DNA from: an uncultured Clostridium sp. | GTDB taxonomy: Bacteria; Bacillota; Clostridia; Lachnospirales; Lachnospiraceae | Length of the DNA: 18,212 nt | Direction: 5' to 3' | NCBI GenBank assembly: GCA_900543885.1 | Contig: UQTA01000062.1 | Coordinates: 1-18,212, forward strand | In this document: positions 1 through 6,896 of the stretch, piece after piece | How positions within the stretch are numbered: position 1 is the first letter of the stretch | How the letters are laid out: every line of letters begins with the position of its first letter | Translations under genes and position numbers: made by a program | The notes under the pieces: generated by a model | Told to the model about the DNA's origin: nothing | What the model saw: the letters and a program-made list of their open reading frames with translations, nothing else | Databases searched by the model: none

Positions 1-388
1 CGATATAACGTCGGATATTTTCTTCCGATACCGAGCCGATTGTTTCTACATAATATGAGTGATTCCAAAGCTGACCTTTCCAAAGTTTCTGACGGATCGC
101 CGGATATTTTTCAAAGAGTTTTCTTCCTGTAATTCCTTTTAAATACTTTACAATATCAGTCACTGACATTTTCGGCGGTGCAGACACAAAGCAATGGATA
201 TGATCACCTTCACCAACTTCAAAAAGATGAACCGTAAAACCTTTATCGGATGCTATTTTCTGAACCAGTTCTTTTAGATAAGTTTCAATCTCTGCTGATA
301 AAATTTTCCTGCGATATTTCACCGACCATACCACATGGTAGTTGATGTTGTATACGCAAGTTCTTGAATGTATTAAATTTTCTTTCAT
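1..388 (-). CDS. tnpA: IS200/IS605-type transposase TnpA (Y1 HUH), 3' end outside window
   Basis: This open frame of about 129 codons runs off the left edge without a stop, so the C-terminus is missing. The translation shows the HUH metal motif (HIHCFV, about residues 66-71), the following APPKMSVTDIVKYLKG helix, and NHSYYVETIGSVSEENIRRYI, which carries the candidate catalytic tyrosine region of the Y1 transposase family. Such enzymes cut and rejoin single-stranded DNA at hairpin ends. The start chosen is the ATG at 388; an in-frame ATG lies two codons upstream at 394. Neither has a visible Shine-Dalgarno sequence. No TnpB-like frame is seen between 389 and 631; what lies beyond the left edge is unknown. 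It could be an intact IS200-like element or a domesticated REP-associated transposase. Family assignment is confident; intactness is unknown. Confidence 0.88.
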   Translation of the reverse strand, partial: MKENLIHSRTCVYNINYHVVWSVKYRRKILSAEIETYLKELVQKIASDKGFTVHLFEVGEGDHIHCFVSAPPKMSVTDIVKYLKGITGRKLFEKYPAIRQKLWKGQLWNHSYYVETIGSVSEENIRRYI

Positions 389-394
389 ACACAT

Positions 395-423
395 AGTATA
401 CTATCATACAGAAGGAAACGCAA
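395..423 (-). promoter_or_regulatory. Probable promoter of the transposase gene
   Basis: On the minus strand a -35 TTGCGT (418-423) and a -10 TATACT (395-400) are separated by exactly 17 bases. The predicted start of transcription falls at about 388, on the first ATG of the transposase, which would make the mRNA leaderless or nearly so. The -35 hexamer lies inside one arm of the hairpin at 415-462. Confidence 0.5.
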
Positions 424-462
424 GCAAAAACCGAACAAACTTTCGATTTTCGCTTGCGTTTC
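415..462. repeat. Long imperfect inverted repeat upstream of tnpA
   Basis: Arms GAAACGCAAGC (415-425) and GCTTGCGTTTC (452-462) match perfectly. After one mismatch the pairing continues with AAAA/TTTT, then after another mismatch with CGAA/TTCG, leaving a 6-base loop at 436-441. IS200/IS605 elements carry subterminal hairpins that TnpA recognises, so this may be the tnpA-proximal end or a nearby regulatory hairpin. A second small hairpin (CTCGG 475-479 / CCGAG 491-495) follows. The exact element boundary cannot be seen. Confidence 0.6.
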
Positions 463-573
463 AGACGCTTTCATCTCGGCAATTGAATAACCGAGGATTC
501 CCGCTTGTTATCCTAAACATAATATACGTATTTGTCAACTGTTATTTTCATTACTATTAAACTGCAATTCCCA

Positions 574-602
574 TTGCTCTGCCACTAACCTTGCTGTATA
601 AT
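574..602 (+). promoter_or_regulatory. Probable promoter of the Rrf2-type regulator
   Basis: A perfect -10 TATAAT (597-602) lies 17 bases downstream of a weak -35 TTGCTC (574-579). The regulator start at 632 is about 23 bases past the predicted transcription start, and GGAG at 621-624 serves as ribosome binding site. Confidence 0.55.
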
Positions 603-631
603 AGGTTTATAATAAGAAATGGAGAATGACT

Positions 632-1066
632 ATGTTAGTTTCAACAAAAGGACGTTATGCACTGCGCATTATGATCGACCTGGCAGAGCATCAGACGGAT
701 GGATATATTCCGTTAAAAGAAACTGCCGGACGCCAGGGTATCTCAGAAAAATACTTGGAGGGCATCATCAAGATCCTTGTAAAAGATAAAATGCTTACAG
801 GTGTCCGCGGAAAAGGCGGCGGATACAAGCTTACCAAATCACCGGACCAGTACACTGTGGGCAGTATCTTACGTCTTACAGAAGGTTCTCTTGCTCCCGT
901 TTCCTGTCTTGAATCTTCTGAAGAGTTTCCCTGTGAACGGATGGACTGCTGCCGCACCCTTCCTATGTGGAGAGGATTAGATGAGCTGATCAATAATTAT
1001 CTGGACAATATCACTCTTGCAGACCTAGTCCAGCCAGATGAACAATGGAGCAATTATGTGATCTGA
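632..1066 (+). CDS. Rrf2/IscR-family transcriptional regulator with a cysteine cluster
   Basis: The 144-residue protein starts TKGRYALRIMIDLAEH and has the Rrf2 winged helix (about residues 1-70) with the wing motif RGKGGGYKL (59-67). C92, C101, C106 and C107 sit where IscR carries its three Fe-S ligands, so cluster binding is plausible; CymR-type members lack these cysteines. The first ATG (626) is only one base beyond GGAG (621-624). The ATG at 632 has normal spacing and gives the family's usual N-terminus, so it is preferred. The gene stands alone on the + strand, convergent to the cell-wall protein gene. It may sense Fe-S or redox status, and its regulon could include the Fe-S-rich genes at 2462-9811, but nothing in the sequence proves that. 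Family is certain; ligand and targets are inferred. Confidence 0.9.
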   Translation: MLVSTKGRYALRIMIDLAEHQTDGYIPLKETAGRQGISEKYLEGIIKILVKDKMLTGVRGKGGGYKLTKSPDQYTVGSILRLTEGSLAPVSCLESSEEFPCERMDCCRTLPMWRGLDELINNYLDNITLADLVQPDEQWSNYVI

Positions 1067-1084
1067 TAAATCCAAAAAATCTTC

Positions 1085-1300
1085 AAATGCGCTATTGGTG
1101 CATTTTACTATGAAAGTCCCGGACGGCAGCCGCGAATGAGCCATGCTTGCATGAGCGAATTCACGGGTATCGGACGGGCAAGCCGGTATGAGCAAGGAGC
1201 GCGATAGCGCGGATTGCGAATGCTGGCGACGATTGCGGGAGCACCAAAGGTGCGGAGCAATCGGCTTTCATGAATGGTGATGCCTGCGTCAGCAGGCATG
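1085..1300. repeat. GC-rich cluster of short hairpins (palindromic intergenic element)
   Basis: This block is far more GC-rich than its surroundings and is built from nested short palindromes. They are AAATGC/GCATTT (1085-1090/1100-1105), CATGC/GCATG (1142-1153), GCGC-GATA-GCGC (1199-1210), GATTGC/GCAATC (1231-1236/1257-1262) enclosing GCACC-AAA-GGTGC (1241-1253), and ATGCCTGC-GTCA-GCAGGCAT (1280-1299). ATGAAAG (1110-1116) and CTTTCAT (1265-1271) could close the whole into a branched fold. A 63-residue minus-strand frame inside it has no ribosome binding site or recognisable protein and is not called. It could be an interspersed palindromic repeat, a structured RNA or an mRNA 3' end element. 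Together with the terminator at 1322 it accounts for most of the 1067-1427 gap. Confidence 0.65.
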
Positions 1301-1321
1301 TCCGTTTAGATATCCATGTCA

Positions 1322-1360
1322 AAACAAGCGCCTGCTATACTATAATGCAGACGCTTGTTT
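1322..1360. terminator. Bidirectional rho-independent terminator between convergent genes
   Basis: AAACAAGCG (1322-1330) pairs with CGCTTGTTT (1352-1360). After one mismatch CTGC (1332-1335) pairs with GCAG (1347-1350), with an 11-base loop. A T-rich run follows on the + strand (TTTATTTTATTTC), and As at 1321-1324 give a short U-run on the minus strand. It would end the Rrf2 gene from the left and the cell-wall protein gene from the right. Confidence 0.85.
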
Positions 1361-1427
1361 ATTTTATTTCTATTTGCTTGATCCTGTTTATTTGATCTTT
1401 TTTATTGGATTTCTGGTTGTTTTATTC

Positions 1428-2243
1428 TTATTTATAAAGCGACAGTCCATCAAATAAAATAACCGGGTCATCCCACTCATTATCCTTGATCAGGGATACT
1501 TCTACACGGATCTGCTTCTGTCCGGATACATCTACACCAAAATATACATTCTTCTCATTGTAATGGATATCCTGTGATGTATACAATACCTGATTATCAT
1601 CACCATAAACTGTAATTCTTGCCATATTTGCACTGTCAAACTGGGAAGAAGGTCCAAATACACCAGATAACAATCTGTATTCACCGTTTGTATTACACTG
1701 AACATAACTTCCTTTGCCTTTTAAGCGGATGGCATTGCCCCAGCGTGAACCAGCTGATGTTTTTCCGGAAGAAATAATGGTATAACCATTCTTTGTAATT
1801 CCTTCCATGTTCTGTACCAGATAACCATTTTCCAGATCCATAGTATTAGTCGGCTCTGTATCGCCCTCATTTGGAACCCACACACCATCTTCACCAATGG
1901 TTCTGCCATCGATCACAGTCTTTACAGCCATAGCACCATTTGGATACAGGAAATACCATTTTCCATCTTCACTCTTAAACCATCCAGTCTGCATCACACC
2001 AGTCTGATCCATATAGTACCACTGTCCATCGATCTGCTGCCAGCCGGTCTTCATAATGCCGTCATTTCCAATATAATAATACTTTCCGTTATCCTTAATC
2101 CACTCATTATACGCAAATTTGTTGGTACCTCTCTGATATTTCCACTGATCATTTACATATTTCCATGTTCCTGCATAAGCCGGAACTGTCAAAGCCGCAC
2201 TTAATGCCAGCGCTGCTGCTGCAACCGCAAAACGTCTTCTCAT
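1428..2243 (-). CDS. Secreted cell-wall-binding repeat protein with NPCBM-like C-terminal domain
   Basis: The 271-residue product starts at the ATG at 2243, nine bases after AGGAG. Residues 1-24 form a signal peptide (MRRR, an alanine/leucine-rich core, cleavage likely after AYA). From about residue 45 to 105 come choline-binding-type repeats, recognisable by GKYYYIGNDGIMKTGW, GQWYYMDQTGVMQTGW and GKWYFLYPNGAM. An acidic linker leads to a C-terminal domain (about 145-271) ending NKLLYTS-like/VDVSGQKQIRVEVSL-like strands, which resembles the NPCBM carbohydrate-binding fold. No catalytic domain or LPXTG signal is present. It probably acts outside the cell, bound to wall polymers through the repeats while the second module binds a glycan. 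An upstream in-frame ATG at 2282 has no ribosome binding site and would disrupt the signal peptide. The gene is monocistronic. Repeats and signal are clear; the NPCBM call is moderate. Confidence 0.85.
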   Translation of the reverse strand: MRRRFAVAAAALALSAALTVPAYAGTWKYVNDQWKYQRGTNKFAYNEWIKDNGKYYYIGNDGIMKTGWQQIDGQWYYMDQTGVMQTGWFKSEDGKWYFLYPNGAMAVKTVIDGRTIGEDGVWVPNEGDTEPTNTMDLENGYLVQNMEGITKNGYTIISSGKTSAGSRWGNAIRLKGKGSYVQCNTNGEYRLLSGVFGPSSQFDSANMARITVYGDDNQVLYTSQDIHYNEKNVYFGVDVSGQKQIRVEVSLIKDNEWDDPVILFDGLSLYK

Positions 2244-2320
2244 TTCCCATTCTCCTTTCATCGGCAGGAATCGATCCTGCACTTTATCAGCCGGTCATAC
2301 TATCTGTTTTCGTACGCTTT

Positions 2321-2349
2321 ATTATAATTCAACTTTTCTTTTAATGCAA
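2321..2349 (-). promoter_or_regulatory. Promoter of the cell-wall-binding protein gene
   Basis: On the minus strand -35 TTGCAT (2344-2349) and a perfect -10 TATAAT (2321-2326) are separated by 17 bases. This predicts an untranslated leader of about 70 bases before the start at 2243. Confidence 0.75.
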
Positions 2350-2461
2350 CATTGACGATTACCTGTTCACAAAATATCCATGTTTTGCGCCATTTTTTAG
2401 ACAATAACAGTGGATCTGTCACCTGTTTTGTTTCAACTTGCAGCCATTCTGTTGTCATCTT

Positions 2462-2974
2462 CTATTTCTGCCACATGCCTGCAAACTCCCCATCTTTTAA
2501 GCACATGATCCGCTGGTTGGAACTTCCCCGAAAGATCAGAGTCAGATCTTTCTTGGCTTCCACAAATTCCCCATCCACCAGTACATCAATCTGGCGCAGC
2601 ATCTCTTTCGTATCCTCTGTATACACAGCACCACCTGGCTGCATATCTTTGTCTAATAGATATCCACTGTAACACCAGATATCTTTTTGTGGATAAGTAT
2701 TCCTGATTTCTTTCAAAAGGTGGACAAGTACTTTCTGATTTTCCGGCTCAAAAGGTTCTCCGCCAAGAAGTGTAAAGCCCTGAATATATCCTGGCTTTAA
2801 CAGTTCCAGGATCTTTTCTTTCGTTTCCTCTGTAAAAGGAACTCCATACTGAAAATCCCAGGTTTCTGAATTAAAACATCCATTACAATGATGACGACAG
2901 CCTGAGACAAACAAAGTAACTCTCACCCCAGGTCCATCTGCAATGTCGCATTCCTTTATATTTCCATAATTCAT
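2462..2974 (-). CDS. nrdG: Anaerobic ribonucleoside-triphosphate reductase activating protein (radical SAM)
   Basis: The 170-residue protein has the NrdG form of the radical-SAM motif, CRHHCNGC (C26, C30, C33, CX3CX2C). Also present are the SAM-binding GGEP motif (LLGGEPFEPEN) and the family's N-terminus (IKECDIADGPGVRVTLFVSGC). Its 4Fe-4S cluster cleaves S-adenosylmethionine to place the glycyl radical on NrdD, allowing dNTP synthesis without oxygen. Length matches the family. The start at 2974 follows a GGGGA ribosome binding site. The gene is separated from nrdD by the hydABC operon and has its own promoter (3069-3097), whereas nrdD and nrdG are commonly adjacent. An AT-rich inverted motif lies in its leader at 2994-3013. 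Function is very likely from the motifs and the nearby nrdD. Confidence 0.95.
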   Translation of the reverse strand: MNYGNIKECDIADGPGVRVTLFVSGCRHHCNGCFNSETWDFQYGVPFTEETKEKILELLKPGYIQGFTLLGGEPFEPENQKVLVHLLKEIRNTYPQKDIWCYSGYLLDKDMQPGGAVYTEDTKEMLRQIDVLVDGEFVEAKKDLTLIFRGSSNQRIMCLKDGEFAGMWQK

Positions 2975-2993
2975 CTGTCATTTCCCCATTTCT

Positions 2994-3013
2994 GGTCAAA
3001 AAAATATTGACAA
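2994..3013 (-). promoter_or_regulatory. AT-rich inverted motif in the nrdG leader (candidate operator)
   Basis: On the + strand GGTCAA and TTGACAA flank an A/T spacer. The 13-base core GTCAAAAAAATAT recurs exactly in the site upstream of hydC (7447-7464). It lies between the predicted nrdG transcription start and its ATG, a position that suits a repressor. The regulator is unknown; Rex- or FNR-like proteins are possibilities. Confidence 0.3.
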
Positions 3014-3068
3014 TCCACTTCCTCTGCCTGCTCATAATCAACTATCTGAACAAGAAATTTATTTTTAT

Positions 3069-3097
3069 AGTATACACCATATCATTTCTTTGCACAA
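3069..3097 (-). promoter_or_regulatory. Promoter of nrdG
   Basis: On the minus strand -35 TTGTGC (3092-3097) and -10 TATACT (3069-3074) have 17-base spacing. It starts directly after the hydA-side terminator, so nrdG is probably transcribed separately from hydABC. Confidence 0.65.
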
Positions 3098-3103
3098 GCA
3101 AAA

Positions 3104-3136
3104 AGCAAAGCCTGAAAATTCCTTCCAGACTCTGCT
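3104..3136. terminator. Rho-independent terminator after hydA
   Basis: In the minus-strand RNA AGCAGAGTCTG pairs over 11 positions (two G-U) with CAGGCTTTGCT, followed by a run of five U residues. On the + strand the same stem is followed by CTTTTATT, so it may work both ways. It would end the hydC-hydB-hydA transcript. Confidence 0.8.
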
Positions 3137-3149
3137 CTTTTATTACTGT

Positions 3150-3262
3150 TCATGCGTTGCATGACCAGCAACGGAATTTGCCGTGGCTTCGCATTTAAAT
3201 ACGGCAAATTCCCGCTGCCACCACGTTATCGTACGGCACTTTCGGTTCCAAAAGTGCCTACC
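3150..3262. repeat. Cluster of three hairpins between hydA and its terminator
   Basis: The block contains TCATGC/GCATGA (3150-3155/3159-3164), a perfect 11-base pair of arms GAATTTGCCGT/ACGGCAAATTC (3174-3184/3201-3211), and GGCACTTT/AAAGTGCC (3235-3242/3251-3258). It lies in the hydA 3' untranslated region. Like the block at 1085-1300 it is GC-rich, non-coding and contains a CATGC...GCATGA hairpin. Together with the terminator and nrdG promoter it accounts for the 2975-3317 gap. Role unknown: mRNA 3' end stabiliser, palindromic repeat or structured RNA. Confidence 0.6.
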
Positions 3263-3317
3263 GTGTGCAGTGACGCTCTTTTATCATACTTACGCGCCAG
3301 ACAACGCACCTACACGC

Positions 3318-5012
3318 TTATTTTCCTGTAAAATTCCTATGCAGCAATTCATGTTCCTTCCCCTTCAGCAAAGAATCATACAGAGAAAGGATCATAGGAT
3401 TCTCATTAGATTTCTTGATCTGGGTATTTACATCTGTATCATACAAGCCTTTCATTCTGGCCTTTCTGGTTCTCGGTCCTGCATTCACCGGCTGGCCACC
3501 TCCCATGATACAGCCTCTGCGGCATGCCATCACTTCCACAAAATCATATTCTGCCTCATGATTTTTGATCTGCTGCAGCAGTTTATCTGCATTTGCCAGA
3601 CCATTTACCACTGCTGCCCGTATCTCTCTTCCATTATAGTCATAAATCAGCGTCTTAATGCCTTCATCCCCCCTGACACCGCTCTTTTTAATGGCTTCCA
3701 TATCCACTCTGCTGTGTCCCTGCTGCAATCTGCGAAGAACTGCCTCTGTCACACCGCCGGTAACACCGAAGATCACGCCGCTTCCGGAACCAATTCCAAA
3801 GGGCACATCTGCTGCCTCTATCTCTACTTTATCAAATACAATACCGGATTTGCGGATCATTCTTACTACTTCTGTGGTAGTCAGCACATAATCCACATCC
3901 TGTTTACCATTTGTAAAGGATTCCGGCCGCAGGATCTCCTCTTTCTTTGCCGTACATGGCATGATGGAAACCGATACGATCTTCTTGCCTTCATTCTTTT
4001 CCGGATCTTTATAATATTCACGGACTACGGCGCCAAACATCTGCTGCGGCGAACGGCAGGTAGACAGATTCGGAACAAATTCCGGATATTTTGTCTCACA
4101 ATATTTCACCCATGCAGGACAACAGGAAGTAAACAATGGCATTTTCTGTCCGGAAGTAAAACGCTCAATAAATTCCTTGGATTCCTCTACAACTGTCAGG
4201 TCCGCTCCATAAGAAGTATCATACACTTCGTCAAAGCCCAGACGATGAAGCACGCCTACCAGCTTACCCATTACATTTTCGCCTTTTGCATAGCCAAAAT
4301 GATCTCCAATGGCCACACGTACCGCAGGAGCGATCTGTGCGATCACCTTCGTATTCTTGTCAGCCAGCGCTTCCCATACCTCATCAATATTGGTACGGAT
4401 ACTGATCGCACCGGTAGGACAGACAACCCGGCACTGACCGCAGCCAACACAGTCTGTTTCCGCGATCTTTTTATTAAAAGCAGGCATTACCTGGGCTTCT
4501 GTTCCGCGGTATGCAAAATCAATGGCATTGATATTCTGCACATTGTCGCACATTCTTACACAGTCACCGCAAAGGATACATTTATTCGGATCCCTGATAA
4601 TGGCATGTGAACTGGTATCAATAGGCTGCTGCTCCCTTACATTCTCAAAGCGTATCTCATGAACTCCCATACGGTGGGCCAGTTCCTGTAAATGACATTC
4701 ACCGCTCTTAATACAGGTTGTACAATCTCTGCAGTGAGCCGCTAAAAGCAATTCCAGGATCAGTTTCCGGTAGCGCATCAGCCTTGGGGTATTGGTATAA
4801 ACTACCATTCCATCCTTTGGCTTTTCAGAACAGGAAGCAAAAGTTTTCCCCTTGTCATTTTCCACTGTACACAGACGACAGGCACCATAAATAGATAATT
4901 CTGAATGATAGCACAATGTAGGGATGTCAATCCCGGCTTTTCTTATTACTGACAATACATTGGGTTCATCTGTAAATTCAATGGATTGTCCGTCAATCGT
5001 CATAATTCCCAT
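3318..5012 (-). CDS. hydA: [FeFe] hydrogenase catalytic subunit, electron-bifurcating type
   Basis: The 564-residue protein carries a plant-type [2Fe-2S] domain (C34, C45, C48, C61) and the His-ligated [4Fe-4S] site (H93, C97, C100, C106). Two further [4Fe-4S] motifs follow (C145-C155, C188-C198). The H-cluster signatures are TSCCPAW (C297/C298), MPCTAKKEE (C353) and EVMACRRGCIMGGGQP (C497, C501). It reduces protons to H2 or the reverse at the H-cluster in the cytoplasm. Operon partners of NADH-dehydrogenase type indicate the trimeric HydABC enzyme, which couples NADH and ferredoxin oxidation to H2. It ends after the small-subunit-like region, without the C-terminal [2Fe-2S] extension of some longer HydA proteins. 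The start at 5012 follows a GGGAGGAT that overlaps the hydB stop; the gap is 15 bases. Maturases HydEFG are not in the window. Assignment is very secure. Confidence 0.97.
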   Translation of the reverse strand: MGIMTIDGQSIEFTDEPNVLSVIRKAGIDIPTLCYHSELSIYGACRLCTVENDKGKTFASCSEKPKDGMVVYTNTPRLMRYRKLILELLLAAHCRDCTTCIKSGECHLQELAHRMGVHEIRFENVREQQPIDTSSHAIIRDPNKCILCGDCVRMCDNVQNINAIDFAYRGTEAQVMPAFNKKIAETDCVGCGQCRVVCPTGAISIRTNIDEVWEALADKNTKVIAQIAPAVRVAIGDHFGYAKGENVMGKLVGVLHRLGFDEVYDTSYGADLTVVEESKEFIERFTSGQKMPLFTSCCPAWVKYCETKYPEFVPNLSTCRSPQQMFGAVVREYYKDPEKNEGKKIVSVSIMPCTAKKEEILRPESFTNGKQDVDYVLTTTEVVRMIRKSGIVFDKVEIEAADVPFGIGSGSGVIFGVTGGVTEAVLRRLQQGHSRVDMEAIKKSGVRGDEGIKTLIYDYNGREIRAAVVNGLANADKLLQQIKNHEAEYDFVEVMACRRGCIMGGGQPVNAGPRTRKARMKGLYDTDVNTQIKKSNENPMILSLYDSLLKGKEHELLHRNFTGK

Positions 5013-5027
5013 AAATTTCCATCCTCC

Positions 5028-6896
5028 CTACTCCGTATAGATAGCGCCAAAGGCACAGTTATCCATACAGCTTCCGCACTTAACGCATTTTTCGTTGTCG
5101 ATCACAAATGGTGACTTCACTTTTCCGGAAATGGCACTTACCGGGCAGTTCCTTGCACACTTAGAGCATCCCTTGCACTTTTCAGGATCGATCTTAAATA
5201 CCCGAAGCCCGGAACAGACACCTGCGCGGCATTTTTTATCTGCAATATGCTCCTCGTATTCCTTCCTGAACGCATGAATGGTACTGATAACCGGTTTCGG
5301 CGCACTCTTTCCAAGACCGCAAAGGGCAGTATTTTCGATCATATCTGCCAGCTCTTCCAGTTCATCTAAATCACTCATTTTTCCGTTTCCAGCAACAATG
5401 CGCTCCAGGATCTCTAACATTCTCTTGGTTCCCTCACGGCATGGAACACATTTTCCGCAGCTTTCTCTCTGGGTAAAATTCATAAAGAACCGGGCTACCT
5501 CTACCATACAGGTATCCTCGTCCATAACAACCAGTCCGCCGGAACCGATCATGGCTCCGATCTTTGAAAGAGAGTCAAAATCCATCTTGCTGTCTAACTG
5601 GGATTCTACCAGACAACCGCCGGAAGGACCACCGATCTGTACTGCTTTAAACTTCTTATTATCCTTAATTCCTCCGCCAATATCAAAAATAATCTCCCGA
5701 AGAGTAATTCCCATAGGGACTTCGATCAGACCGGTATTTTTAACATTGCCAGTAAGGGCAAATGCCTTTGTTCCTGGACTTTGCGGTGTACCAATACGGC
5801 TGTACCAATTTGCACCGTTTTTAATGATCATAGGCACATTGGCATATGTTTCCACGTTATTTAATACAGTAGGCTTTCCCCATAATCCCTGTTCTACTGT
5901 TCTTGGCGGTTTTACTCTTGGCATACCCCTCTTGCCTTCAATAGAAGCTGTCAGGGCGGATCCTTCACCGCATACAAAGGCTCCTGCACCCCGGTTGATA
6001 TGCAGTTTGAAATTAAAGCCTGTTCCAAGGATATTATCACCTAACAATCCTTTTTCTTCTGCCTGGGCAATGGCGATCTGCAGTCTGCGCACAGCCAGCG
6101 GATATTCTGCCCGGACATAAATATAACCTTCCTGAGCACCTACTGCATAAGCTGCTAACATCATGCCTTCGATCATGCGGTGTGGATCACCTTCCATAAC
6201 ACTTCGGTCCATAAATGCACCAGGATCACCTTCATCACCGTTACATACCACATAGCGCACTTTTTCCTTCTGGCTTGCCACCTGAGTCCATTTTTTCCCA
6301 GCCGGGAAACCAGCGCCGCCTCGTCCCCGAAGCCCTGCATCTGTCACTGTCTTTATCACTGCCTCCGGCGTCATCTCAAATACAGCTTTTTCAAATGCCT
6401 TATAAGCTCCCACTGCTATGGCATCTTCAATGTGCTCTGCATCAATATGTCCGCAATTTTTCAGCACAAGGCGGGTCTGTTTCGCATAAAACGGAATCTC
6501 TTCCTGAGTTTCATAAACACGGCCATTGTCCTCATACATCAGCCTTGTAACCGGTTCTCCATGAAGGATCGTCTTCTCAAATATCTCCTCACAATCCTCC
6601 AGCTTTACTTTCAGATACAGGTAATTATACGGCTCAATACGCACCAGCGGTCCCATTTCGCAAAATCCATGACATCCGCTCATCTTAAGTCCCACATGGG
6701 CAATTTCTTCCCCGATTTTTACAGATACGTGATCCATGTGGGCTGTCATTTCCTTTAAGCGGGCATATATCTTATCAGAGCCGCCTGCAAGACATCCTGT
6801 TCCGCCACAGATGAGGATCCGGCAGTTTTCCTTCTGACGCTTCTCTTTACATTCTTCTCTCCACAATTGGAGCTGCATTCTGTTCTCTATCCTCAT
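5028..6896 (-). CDS. hydB: Bifurcating hydrogenase NADH-binding subunit (NuoF-like with C-terminal ferredoxin domain)
   Basis: This 622-residue protein has four modules in order. First is an N-terminal thioredoxin-like [2Fe-2S] domain (ICGGTGCLAGG, then SGCHGFCEMGP). Next comes the NuoF-type FMN/NADH domain (GLRGRGGAGFPAGKKW near residue 190, NGDEGDPGAF, GAGAFVCGEGSAL). A [4Fe-4S] site follows (ESCGKCVPCREGT with TALCGLG). Last are two C-terminal ferredoxin motifs (CKGCSKCARNCP and CVKCGSCMDNC) preceded by CRAGVC. It accepts electrons from NADH and passes them to HydA and ferredoxin. The start ATG overlaps the hydC stop as ATGA, indicating translational coupling; GGAGG and AAGG lie upstream. 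Length and order fit HydB. NuoF-like subunits of formate dehydrogenase complexes are similar, but the adjacent hydA settles the call. Confidence 0.96.
   Translation of the reverse strand: MRIENRMQLQLWREECKEKRQKENCRILICGGTGCLAGGSDKIYARLKEMTAHMDHVSVKIGEEIAHVGLKMSGCHGFCEMGPLVRIEPYNYLYLKVKLEDCEEIFEKTILHGEPVTRLMYEDNGRVYETQEEIPFYAKQTRLVLKNCGHIDAEHIEDAIAVGAYKAFEKAVFEMTPEAVIKTVTDAGLRGRGGAGFPAGKKWTQVASQKEKVRYVVCNGDEGDPGAFMDRSVMEGDPHRMIEGMMLAAYAVGAQEGYIYVRAEYPLAVRRLQIAIAQAEEKGLLGDNILGTGFNFKLHINRGAGAFVCGEGSALTASIEGKRGMPRVKPPRTVEQGLWGKPTVLNNVETYANVPMIIKNGANWYSRIGTPQSPGTKAFALTGNVKNTGLIEVPMGITLREIIFDIGGGIKDNKKFKAVQIGGPSGGCLVESQLDSKMDFDSLSKIGAMIGSGGLVVMDEDTCMVEVARFFMNFTQRESCGKCVPCREGTKRMLEILERIVAGNGKMSDLDELEELADMIENTALCGLGKSAPKPVISTIHAFRKEYEEHIADKKCRAGVCSGLRVFKIDPEKCKGCSKCARNCPVSAISGKVKSPFVIDNEKCVKCGSCMDNCAFGAIYTE

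Noticed and set aside
389..631. TnpB or OMEGA RNA partner of the transposase
   Set aside because: No reading frame or reRNA-like element is visible on this side; the other side is outside the window.
1108..1299. 63-codon minus-strand open frame
   Set aside because: It coincides with the hairpin-rich element, its codons follow the palindromes, and no ribosome binding site is present.
2360..2461. Terminator after nrdG (CAGTG...CACCTG stem near 2410-2427)
   Set aside because: The stem is short with a bulge and no convincing U-run on the minus strand; too weak to call.
3183..4610. Long + strand open frame (475 codons) opposite hydA
   Set aside because: It lies almost wholly antisense to hydA, is rich in His/Cys/Ile as expected for a mirrored frame, has no ribosome binding site and no recognisable domain.
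5278..6120. + strand open frame (280 codons) opposite hydB
   Set aside because: Antisense shadow of a well-supported gene, with low-complexity Ser/Pro/Ile composition.
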